10,764 bases of DNA from Holosporales bacterium. GTDB lineage: Bacteria > Pseudomonadota > Alphaproteobacteria > UBA3830 > JAIRMZ01. Location of the stretch: assembly GCA_031258355.1 (NCBI GenBank), contig JAIRMZ010000006.1:1-10764 (forward strand), given 5' to 3'. The notes beneath the pieces were generated by a model. That model was not told the DNA's origin. It worked only from the letters and a program-made list of their open reading frames with translations, and searched no databases. Position numbers and translations under genes: made by a program. Below, piece by piece: positions 1-5,435 of the stretch. Each line of letters starts with the position of its first letter. Within the stretch, counting starts at the first letter, position 1.

Positions 1-1
1 A

Positions 2-349
2 CAGCTCCTTAAGGAATGGCGTCCTTTATCGGACACACGATGGATTTTCCCTTCGTCCAAAAAGGGAACGCACTTAACGCGCCAACGTATCTTCCAAATT
101 TTAAGAAGGATTGCACATCAAGCAGGCTTGGGATTCTTCTGCCTTTCTCCGCATGTCTTGCGCCATGCCTTTGCAACGCATCTTCTAGAACGTGGGGTTG
201 ATCTCATCAGTATAAAAAAAATGCTAGGGCATCGTGATATTGCAACAACAGAGATTTATACACATGTTCAACCTAAGCATTTGACGCAAACTGTTTTAAA
301 ACATCATCCCCTTGCCCGTAAGGAGGGGATTATTCCGCAAGAATCATGA
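2..349 (+). CDS. xerD: Tyrosine recombinase XerD (C-terminal part; 5' end outside window)
   Basis: The reading frame is open from the first full codon at base 2 to TGA at 347-349, so the visible 115 residues are the C-terminal part of the catalytic domain. They carry the tyrosine-recombinase signature: SPHVLRHAFATHLL supplies the catalytic His and Arg, the GHRD segment supplies the second His, and IYTHV contains the nucleophilic Tyr (codon 257-259). The upstream stretch with WIFPS and HLTRQR also matches Xer proteins. XerC/XerD resolve chromosome dimers at dif with FtsK. The ending (LKHHPLA) looks more like XerD than XerC, but the two are hard to separate from this piece. prmC begins one base after the stop, so the genes are probably cotranscribed. 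An ATG at 128 in the same frame is internal, not the true start. Confidence 0.85.
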   Translation, partial: QLLKEWRPLSDTRWIFPSSKKGTHLTRQRIFQILRRIAHQAGLGFFCLSPHVLRHAFATHLLERGVDLISIKKMLGHRDIATTEIYTHVQPKHLTQTVLKHHPLARKEGIIPQES

Positions 350-350
350 T

Positions 351-1172
351 GTGCTGGGGAAGGAACTTTTTGCAGAAACTGTAGCTGTTTTCAGAGCAGC
401 ACGTATTGAATCGGCTACAGCCGCAGCGCGTGCGCTGGTTTCTTTCGTACTAGACAGAGAGGATTTTCGCGAAGTCTTTGTTTCCCAAGAGCAAAAAGAG
501 CAGCTCTTGTCTTTGATCACACAACACAGGGCCGGTTGTCCTGTATCTAAGCTCATAAAGAGAAAATACTTTTGGGATCATCCCTTCTTTGTTAATACCG
601 ATGTGTTGGATCCACGTCCTGAATCAGAAACCTTGATTGAGGCGGTTTTACACACGATACCGAAAGAGGCAGAAGGCCTCCTTTTGGATTTTGGAACGGG
701 AAGTGGGTGCCTCCTCGAGACCTTGCTTCTTCAGCATCCACATCTCCGAGGTCTTGGCGTTGATTGTAGTTTTGCCGCATTACAGGTAGCGCAGGAAAAC
801 GCAAGGCGGCTCGGTGTCCTCTCTCGATCATTTTTTCTCTGCAGTGATTGGGGTGCGGCACTTAATACACAGCAAAAGTTTAGGATCATCGTCGCCAATC
901 CTCCTTATATTGCACGTCATGAGATCTCTGCACTTTCTCCCTCTGTCCTCTTTGATCCCCTTCTCGCCTTACAAGGAGGAGAAGATGGCTATGCCTGCTA
1001 TCGTACTCTGGCTCCTCACATTTGTCGTCTGCTTTCTCCTCAAGGGCATCTGTTCCTAGAAATTGGAAATGGTCAGGGAAAAACCGTTAAGAAAATCTTC
1101 AATTTTCTTTCCTATCGTAGCTCTTATAAGGATTTATCGGGAAAAGTACGCGTCTTGTATTTTTCCCCGTAA
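351..1172 (+). CDS. prmC: Peptide chain release factor N5-glutamine methyltransferase PrmC (HemK)
   Basis: PrmC methylates the GGQ glutamine of release factors RF1 and RF2 using S-adenosylmethionine. From GTG 351 the protein has 273 residues, the usual family length. It shows a short helical N-terminal domain (about 1-75), the PRPESE segment (about 88-93, usually PRPETE), the SAM-binding motif DFGTGSG (about 113-119) and the catalytic NPPY (about 183-186). The frame also opens at TTG 312, but that would overlap xerD by 38 bases and add residues with no family match. GTG 351 lies in TGATGTG, one base after the xerD stop, which suggests translational coupling. An AGGAGG at 321-326 is too far away to serve GTG 351 directly. 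The start is the uncertain part; the function is well supported. Confidence 0.9.
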   Translation: MLGKELFAETVAVFRAARIESATAAARALVSFVLDREDFREVFVSQEQKEQLLSLITQHRAGCPVSKLIKRKYFWDHPFFVNTDVLDPRPESETLIEAVLHTIPKEAEGLLLDFGTGSGCLLETLLLQHPHLRGLGVDCSFAALQVAQENARRLGVLSRSFFLCSDWGAALNTQQKFRIIVANPPYIARHEISALSPSVLFDPLLALQGGEDGYACYRTLAPHICRLLSPQGHLFLEIGNGQGKTVKKIFNFLSYRSSYKDLSGKVRVLYFSP

Positions 1173-1188
1173 AAAAGGGGGGAGATTT

Positions 1189-1662
1189 ATGGCCAAGTGG
1201 ATTATCGCCAGCGTGGCGCTCATTTTAGGTGTTGGCCTCTATTTTTATACACTTGATGATCGACCAACATTCGAGCAGGCAGAGGCGATGGTGAAGGAAG
1301 CTATCGATCATTTTGAGAAAATGGGACCAGAGAAAGTAATCGCAGAGGTCAATACACATCAACCCGGTCGCTGGAATAAGGGGGCGCTTTATCTTTTTGC
1401 TTACCAGGTAGAGCCGAGGGGATATATGATAGCTCATGCTACCAATCCGGAATTGGTGAAAAAAAACCTGTATGATTTGACAGATCCAGATGGTAAACGG
1501 TTCGTGAAAGAGTATTTAGACGTTGCTATTAGTACAGGTCACTCGGAAGTGCCTTTTCGGTGGCCCAATCCTGTGACCAAAAAGATCGAGAATAAGATTG
1601 GCGTTTGTCGCTTAACAAAAGATAAGAAATACGTCATCTGTTCTGGTGTATACTCAAAGTAA
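1189..1662 (+). CDS. Membrane-anchored single Cache domain protein
   Basis: This is a 157-residue protein with one N-terminal membrane segment or uncleaved signal anchor (about 4-20), followed by a periplasmic domain. The domain has the hallmarks of a small single-Cache (Cache_2-like) sensor: KGALYLFAY (64-72), HATNPELVKKNLYDL (83-97), DPDGKRFVKEYL (99-110), FRWPNP (113-118) and a final CSGVY (151-155). Cache domains bind small ligands such as organic acids. Here no kinase, cyclase or chemoreceptor output domain follows, so it may be a stand-alone binding protein. The ATG at 1189 is chosen because GGGGGGAG lies five bases upstream and because it begins directly before the hydrophobic segment; a longer frame from 1063 lies inside prmC. 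It follows prmC by 16 bases and probably belongs to the same transcript. Ligand and role are unknown. Confidence 0.8.
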   Translation: MAKWIIASVALILGVGLYFYTLDDRPTFEQAEAMVKEAIDHFEKMGPEKVIAEVNTHQPGRWNKGALYLFAYQVEPRGYMIAHATNPELVKKNLYDLTDPDGKRFVKEYLDVAISTGHSEVPFRWPNPVTKKIENKIGVCRLTKDKKYVICSGVYSK

Positions 1663-1678
1663 AAATTAAACAGAGAAA

Positions 1679-1686
1679 GGGGGGGG
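1679..1686. repeat. Poly-G tract of eight in a short intergenic region
   Basis: Eight consecutive G bases lie between the end of the Cache gene and the end of the hldE continuation. The gap (1663-1723) lies between convergent genes and contains no clear gene or strong hairpin terminator. Such a tract is prone to replication slippage and to sequencing error. Confidence 0.8.
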
Positions 1687-1723
1687 CAGATCCTCTTGCA
1701 TTCGCTTCGACATGTACTAAGAA

Positions 1724-1870
1724 TCAGCCAGTCTTTTTCTCGCTCTTACGCCCCCATCCTTTCGTTTCCATGAAGCGCGTTGTGCTGAACCCAGGCTGCA
1801 TGTCCGCTAATATAACACGGCCACCACGGGCTAAGATCTCTTGAGCGCCTGCCAAGTCCTCCAATCGATA
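1724..1870 (-). pseudogene. hldE: In-frame C-terminal continuation of HldE beyond the TAG
   Basis: Reading on in frame from the TAG gives 48 sense codons and then TGA at 1724-1726. The product begins YRLEDLAGAQEILARGGRV and continues with a PGFSTTRF segment. This is the expected end of the HldE nucleotidyltransferase, including the conserved GGRV strand and the STT nucleotide-binding motif. No frameshift is needed: a single codon separates the two parts. It is therefore either the tail of a gene disrupted by a recent nonsense mutation, a readthrough extension, or a sequence error. No start codon or ribosome site suggests that it is made as a separate protein. Confidence 0.85.
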
Positions 1871-3166
1871 CTATGATCCTTTAACAAGGAAATCGGGCTG
1901 CTGTTTTTCCAGCAGAGCTTGAGGTGTATAACTGTCAAAAAGAACAATCAGATCAACATCCTGTAAAGCCGCTAAAACTTCCGCGCGTGTTTCTTCGTTT
2001 TGCAGCGGGCGGTTTTCTCCTTTTAAAAGACGAATCGATGCATCCGTATTGAGCCCCACAATAAGGCGATCACAGTGCGCGCGAGCGGTGCGGATTGTCG
2101 ACAGATGTCCAGGATGTAAGACATCAAAACAGCCATTGGTAAATCCGACACGGAGACCCGCCTGACGCCATAACTGAACGCGCGCATAGGCCCCTTCGGG
2201 AGAAACCTTTTTGTAAGCAGATGTACACGATACTGCGCAAAGATCTGTGTAAGAAACAACGGCCGTCCCAGATCGCCGAACAGCATGTCCTGCTGCTTCG
2301 TTAGCTAGCGCCATTGCCTCCTCCAGCGAAAGCCCCGAGGCTAAACCAACAGAGAAATAGGCCATGGCCGTATCTCCTGCCCCAGAAACATCAAACACTT
2401 CTTGTTGTGTTGCACAAACCTGTGCCACTTTTTTAGGCGTCACAAGGCGCATACCCCTCTCGCTACAAGTAAGAAGGATCGCCTGCCAATCATACGAAGA
2501 AAGAGCGTGCTGTGCCTGTGCGCAAGCTTCTTCTAGATTCGCACAGGGCCCGAAAACCTCTCCTAGTTCTTTCACGTTGGGTGTAATGATAGAAGCGCCC
2601 CGGTACTTTTCGTAAGACGTCCCCTTAGGATCTACAAGAACAGGTTTCCCTTGAGAGCGAGCCTCAGCAATGATTTGTTGAAGAAAGGCGGGGGGAAGAG
2701 TCCCTTTGTTGTAATCCGAAAGAACAATGAGATCATGTTGCTCTAGGAGCGTTGCCACAGCTTGTAGGATTTTCGCGATAAGGAAAGGAGAAATCGGGTC
2801 GACATCTTCCTCATCCAGCCGAACAAGTTGGTGGTGACCCACCATGATCCGCGTCTTTACAGAAGTCTTCCTTGTTTCGTCGAAGAAAAGTAGTGGCGTT
2901 ATGGAAAGTACAGGAGGGAGTAGATTTTCAAAGGTTGTGGCTGCCGCGTCCTGTCCTAAAACCCCCACAAGCGTGCATTGTGCACCAGCGGCTGCAATAT
3001 TATGTGCAACATTGGCCGCACCTCCTAGGACATTCCGTGTCTCTGTCACAGAAATAATGGGCACAGGCGCCTCTGGAGAAAGGCGTCGTGCTGGCCCAGA
3101 GATATACCGATCAAGCAGTAAATCCCCAAGACACAGAATCCGAATCCCTTCGAAAGAAGGGATCAT
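1871..3166 (-). CDS. hldE: Bifunctional heptose-7-phosphate kinase / heptose-1-phosphate adenylyltransferase HldE, interrupted by an in-frame TAG
   Basis: HldE makes ADP-heptose for the LPS inner core: a PfkB-type kinase phosphorylates D-glycero-D-manno-heptose 7-phosphate, and a nucleotidyltransferase later adds AMP. The kinase domain (about 1-310) is complete, with the N-terminal LGDLLLDRY, GGAANVAHN (48-56) and the ATP/anion-hole motif DVSGAGDT (259-266). The nucleotidyltransferase domain begins with GFTNGCFDVLHPGH (341-354), holding the HxGH motif. The frame stops at TAG (1871-1873) right after FLVKGS, where family members continue with KGxDY. The missing tail is still encoded in the same frame, down to TGA at 1724-1726 (see next entry). 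With the tail the protein would be 480 codons, the normal length. ATG 3164-3166 overlaps the stop of the zinc-ribbon gene (ATGA). As a 431-residue product the kinase could work, but the adenylyltransferase is probably defective. Confidence 0.9.
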   Translation of the reverse strand: MIPSFEGIRILCLGDLLLDRYISGPARRLSPEAPVPIISVTETRNVLGGAANVAHNIAAAGAQCTLVGVLGQDAAATTFENLLPPVLSITPLLFFDETRKTSVKTRIMVGHHQLVRLDEEDVDPISPFLIAKILQAVATLLEQHDLIVLSDYNKGTLPPAFLQQIIAEARSQGKPVLVDPKGTSYEKYRGASIITPNVKELGEVFGPCANLEEACAQAQHALSSYDWQAILLTCSERGMRLVTPKKVAQVCATQQEVFDVSGAGDTAMAYFSVGLASGLSLEEAMALANEAAGHAVRRSGTAVVSYTDLCAVSCTSAYKKVSPEGAYARVQLWRQAGLRVGFTNGCFDVLHPGHLSTIRTARAHCDRLIVGLNTDASIRLLKGENRPLQNEETRAEVLAALQDVDLIVLFDSYTPQALLEKQQPDFLVKGS

Positions 3167-3819
3167 AAAGTTATTCCCGCAAATCGCACATCGATTTGGA
3201 ACTCACCGTCCTGAATAGGATGTGGCTCTGTTTCGAATATAAGGCTTTCATTCGGAAGCAGTTTCTCTTGACTAAAGTGATGTGTCCAGGAGGGGCGATC
3301 TTTCTGAAGAAATGTGTTTTTAAGGGAAGTTAATGCATCCCCCTCTTTCTTCAGGGGAGCTAGCCAGATCTTGATATTGGGCAAATTACGTGGCTGACTT
3401 GTCACATTAACAATCTTCCCAGAAAGGATAACGGAAAGACCTTTCTCTGTTCGCTGTACCGCGGAAGTGACGTCACGAATCTCCAGCCCTTCCCCAATAA
3501 TCTCAACCGGAATTCCTAAAGACCGACAAGCAAGGGCTAAAACGGGGAATTCTGCACAGATCTGGCAACGCATCACACAGAAAAGACCAAGACCCCCTAG
3601 GAGGAGCAAAAGAAGAAGTACTCCCCAGCGCCAAGAAGAGGCCTTCAGTGGCGGGGAGGAAGTTGGTTTTGTGGGGGCAAAGGCGTTGAGCATCGCTGGG
3701 TCCATTGCGGGCTGAAACCAAGTCTTTGAACATACAGCGCAACGCACCATTCTCCCCTCGCCAAGAGCCTCAAAAGGGACAGAATAACGCCGCGCACAAG
3801 AGGGACAAGTAATGACCAT
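3163..3819 (-). CDS. MJ0042-type zinc-ribbon membrane protein (DUF3426-like)
   Basis: This 218-residue protein starts with a zinc ribbon of the MJ0042 family: Cys 5 and 8 (CPSC) and Cys 27 and 30 (CAVC). A proline/serine-rich linker, one strongly hydrophobic membrane segment (about 65-83, with a run of leucines) and a C-terminal domain (about 84-218) of DUF3426 character follow. In that domain GKIVNVTSQPRNLPNIKIWL is the most recognisable part. Such proteins are common in proteobacteria and their role is not well defined. ATG 3817-3819 is preferred over GTG 3826-3828 because the family begins right before the ribbon and because the likely promoter would leave almost no leader for the GTG. The stop overlaps the hldE start by four bases, so translation is probably coupled. 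Confidence 0.8.
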   Translation of the reverse strand: MVITCPSCARRYSVPFEALGEGRMVRCAVCSKTWFQPAMDPAMLNAFAPTKPTSSPPLKASSWRWGVLLLLLLLGGLGLFCVMRCQICAEFPVLALACRSLGIPVEIIGEGLEIRDVTSAVQRTEKGLSVILSGKIVNVTSQPRNLPNIKIWLAPLKKEGDALTSLKNTFLQKDRPSWTHHFSQEKLLPNESLIFETEPHPIQDGEFQIDVRFAGITL

Positions 3820-3844
3820 GGGGACCACCCACTGAACAAAGGGA

Positions 3845-3872
3845 ATTATAAGAGATTGCTCAGAAATCGCAA
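3845..3872 (-). promoter_or_regulatory. Sigma70-like promoter for the zinc-ribbon/hldE unit
   Basis: On the - strand a perfect TATAAT (bases 3850-3845) lies 16 bases downstream of TTGCGA (bases 3872-3867, four of six matches to TTGACA). It is about 26 bases upstream of ATG 3819. It is the best promoter match I see in the window. Confidence 0.55.
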
Positions 3873-3874
3873 TC
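3854..3874. repeat. Dyad within the promoter, possible operator
   Basis: GATTGC (3854-3859) and GCAATC (3869-3874) form a perfect 6-base inverted repeat with a 9-base centre. It lies mainly between the -10 and -35 boxes of the promoter above. It could be a regulator site. A weak stem downstream of fliE is the alternative, but no T-rich run follows it. Confidence 0.35.
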
Positions 3875-3901
3875 AGGAGGAAGAGTGTCTTTTAAGCAAT
3901 T

Positions 3902-4198
3902 CTATAAAGGCATATGTAAAATTTTTTCATACGCTTGTTGCACCTTTGAAAAAATCGTTGCCGTCTTTTGAAGCTCAATCTCTGCCTCCGTTAAAGCCGT
4001 TACAAGTTGAAGCTTGTTGATACCAGGATCTATCGCCGCCTGTGTCACTAAGTTCTCCGCTTGTGTCAATTGCGCTTGTGGTCTCTCCCACAACTCATTC
4101 CGAAGGAATTCCGAGAAAGTGTGGATCTCCGTTCCTTGCTCCGTCGTGCGCGGAATAGGATTGATTTTTGGATGGCTAGAAGGGGGGGGGATTCTCAT
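3902..4198 (-). CDS. fliE: Flagellar hook-basal body complex protein FliE
   Basis: FliE joins the MS ring to the proximal rod of the flagellum and is exported early by the flagellar type III apparatus. The 98-residue product has the typical C-terminal helix: QLVTALTEAEIELQKTA (64-80), then VQQAYEKILHMPL (86-98), which is the family ending. The ATG at 4196-4198 is chosen over the in-frame ATG at 4211-4213 because AGGAGA lies seven bases upstream of it (bases 4210-4205). It follows flgC by 16 bases and closes the flgB-flgC-fliE cluster; no fliQ follows, unlike in many alphaproteobacteria. Codons 3-6 contain nine consecutive C bases on the coding strand, which makes the gene vulnerable to slippage. 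The stop is TAG. Confidence 0.88.
   Translation of the reverse strand: MRIPPPSSHPKINPIPRTTEQGTEIHTFSEFLRNELWERPQAQLTQAENLVTQAAIDPGINKLQLVTALTEAEIELQKTATIFSKVQQAYEKILHMPL
4182..4190. repeat. Nine-base poly-G/poly-C tract inside the start of fliE
   Basis: Nine G bases on the + strand correspond to ATC CCC CCC CCT in fliE codons 3-6. Gain or loss of one base would shift the frame near the start and abolish FliE. This is the longest G/C homopolymer I see in the window. Confidence 0.85.
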
Positions 4199-4214
4199 GG
4201 CATTTCTCCTCATT

Positions 4215-4679
4215 TCAAATTCTCAAGAGATCAACAATTTTCCGATCCAGATCTGTACTGGCTTCATAAGCTTTAAGACAGGCAGAGAAAGATTGATTGG
4301 CCTGGCGCAAATCAACCACCTCTGTGAGCGGATCGACATTCGTTAATTTCACAAACCCCTTTTCGTCTGCTGCGGGATTCATAGGGCTATGCTCTCGTCG
4401 AAAATCGGAAGGATCTTTTATGATCTTAGAAACATGCACCTGCCCAGTCGCTTTATCGTGCACAAAAACAACCATTCTGCGCCGATAAGGGTCCGACTCA
4501 GGATCGGGAGCGGTTGTATGAATGTTGGCCAAGTTTTCAGAGATCACCTGTAATCGCATTGTCTGCGCATCCATGCCCGAGGCCGCCGTCTTTTTCGCAC
4601 GCAGCAAAATATCAGGCTGAACTCTCGGGATATGCGTCCCATATCTTGGTGTTAAAGGGGGAACCATCATTTGAGTCAT
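4215..4679 (-). CDS. flgC: Flagellar basal-body rod protein FlgC
   Basis: FlgC is a proximal rod subunit. The 154-residue product has the rod signature ISENLANIHTT (46-56), a central DPYRRRMVVF segment (63-72), and the conserved C-terminal region running from NPAADEKGFV (101-110) to LTEVVDLRQANQSF (118-131), ending in helical coiled-coil-forming sequence. It carries about 20 extra residues before the usual start of the family. These may be real or may reflect a later start, though GAGGAT upstream of ATG 4679 supports the call. That ribosome site overlaps the flgB stop, five bases away, so translation is probably coupled. The order flgB-flgC-fliE is the standard cluster. Confidence 0.92.
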   Translation of the reverse strand: MTQMMVPPLTPRYGTHIPRVQPDILLRAKKTAASGMDAQTMRLQVISENLANIHTTAPDPESDPYRRRMVVFVHDKATGQVHVSKIIKDPSDFRREHSPMNPAADEKGFVKLTNVDPLTEVVDLRQANQSFSACLKAYEASTDLDRKIVDLLRI

Positions 4680-4684
4680 CGGCT

Positions 4685-5062
4685 TTATCCTCTCAAAACA
4701 GTTCTGTGAAAGTCTGTAAATTTCTTAAGAGAATTTAACATCAATGTATTTTCTGCATGCGTTTCCTGCAACTTCACCAATTGCTCGTTAATATTGATAT
4801 GCCCATCGGGACGAGTCGCTTCGATGTCATGCTTCCTCCGGAAGGAGTCGCCTATTGAAGCGTTTGTTTTATGGTCCTTGTGAGTGATCATTAAGGCAAG
4901 AGTCCCGTCTTTTCGCACAGACATGGGTACCAAGTCCATTACGCGGTAATCAGGGGTGTTTAAATTGGCGAGATTCTCGTTGATCACACCCATCCGCGTG
5001 TTTCCGTACTCTACTCGTCTCAGGAGTGTGCAGAACATCGGAACATTGAAAACATTTCCCAT
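4685..5062 (-). CDS. flgB: Flagellar basal-body rod protein FlgB
   Basis: FlgB is the other proximal rod subunit, assembled with FlgC on FliE. From ATG 5062 the protein has 125 residues, close to the family norm. It shows the N-terminal rod signature NENLANLNTPDYR (28-40) and the C-terminal helix NEQLVKLQETHAENTLMLN (92-110). The frame is open to an ATG at 5116, but ATG 5060-5062 is chosen because AGGAGA lies five bases upstream (bases 5072-5067) and because the family starts there. It is the first gene of the cluster and is divergent from csrA. The AGGA core in its ribosome site is the kind of sequence CsrA can bind, which is an inference only. Confidence 0.9.
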   Translation of the reverse strand: MGNVFNVPMFCTLLRRVEYGNTRMGVINENLANLNTPDYRVMDLVPMSVRKDGTLALMITHKDHKTNASIGDSFRRKHDIEATRPDGHININEQLVKLQETHAENTLMLNSLKKFTDFHRTVLRG

Positions 5063-5159
5063 AAAATCTCCTATATTACAGTTTATTCGCGTTTTATTTG
5101 CGTTAACTGTGTGCAAAGATGTAATGAAAGAGAGTTAACATGAGCTTAAGAAGGACTGT
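5063..5159. promoter_or_regulatory. Divergent control region between flgB and csrA
   Basis: These 97 bases separate the two divergent starts and must hold both promoters. For csrA, TGTAAT (5120-5125, five of six matches to TATAAT) lies 16 bases after TTGCGT (5098-5103, only the TTG matching). Two GTTAAC palindromes (5102-5107 and 5134-5139) are spaced 32 bases apart, about three helical turns. I see no convincing sigma54 or sigma28 promoter for flgB. Confidence 0.4.
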
Positions 5160-5399
5160 ATGCTTTACATTTCCAGAAAGGTAGGAGAATCCATCATCAT
5201 CAACGGAGAGATCGAGATTATTGTCTCTGAACTTCAAAAGGGCCGTGTGAAGGTTGGAATCCAATCACCTCCTCACTACGTCATCTGGCGTAAGGAGATT
5301 TTTGATGCCGTCAAAAATCAAAACGGACAGCGGCAAGAAGCTGAGCAGCTGCGTGAACCTTGTTGCGCACAAGATCCGAAGAAGGAAGGAAAGGTGTAG
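5160..5399 (+). CDS. csrA: Carbon storage regulator CsrA (RsmA-like RNA-binding protein)
   Basis: CsrA is a dimeric RNA-binding protein that controls translation by binding GGA motifs near ribosome sites; in many bacteria it governs flagellar gene expression. The first ~55 residues match the family: MLYISRKVGESI at the start, the five-strand core, then IWRKEIFDAV. The RNA-contact residues equivalent to Arg6 and Arg44 of the E. coli protein are present at those same positions. The 79-residue length includes a C-terminal tail of about 25 residues, rich in Q/E/K and with a Cys-Cys pair, that the core domain does not need. AAGGA lies four bases before ATG 5160 and itself contains a GGA, so autoregulation is possible. 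Its place next to the flagellar cluster suggests a role in motility control. It ends in TAG. Confidence 0.93.
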   Translation: MLYISRKVGESIIINGEIEIIVSELQKGRVKVGIQSPPHYVIWRKEIFDAVKNQNGQRQEAEQLREPCCAQDPKKEGKV

Positions 5400-5435
5400 A
5401 AGGCTTTCTCCCTAATCGTAAGAGAAAAAGCCTTT
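5400..5435. terminator. Hairpin between the convergent csrA and hydroxyacyl-CoA dehydrogenase genes
   Basis: AAGGCTTTCTC (5400-5410) pairs with GAGAAAAAGCCTT (5422-5434), allowing two bulged A bases, across an 11-base loop. It begins right after the csrA stop and overlaps the last codons of the gene coming from the right. No long T run follows on either strand, so termination is plausible but not certain. Confidence 0.4.

Noticed and set aside
814..1059. 81-codon + strand frame within prmC
   Set aside because: It is a shifted-frame shadow; prmC has its SAM-binding and NPPY motifs over the same bases.
1663..1723. Rho-independent terminator between the convergent Cache and hldE genes
   Set aside because: I find no stem longer than about four base pairs followed by a T run on either strand.
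1871..1873. Genome-wide reassignment of TAG to an amino acid
   Set aside because: fliE, csrA, the hydroxyacyl-CoA dehydrogenase and the DUF2125 gene all end at TAG at the normal family length, so TAG is an ordinary stop here; local suppression remains possible.
5102..5139. CtrA-binding site at the GTTAAC sequences
   Set aside because: The CtrA pattern TTAA-N7-TTAA is not met: the two TTAA cores are 32 bases apart.
5140..5184. Short upstream frame of 14 codons overlapping the csrA start
   Set aside because: It begins at ATG 5140 in another frame with only a weak purine run before it; nothing beyond chance supports it as a leader peptide.
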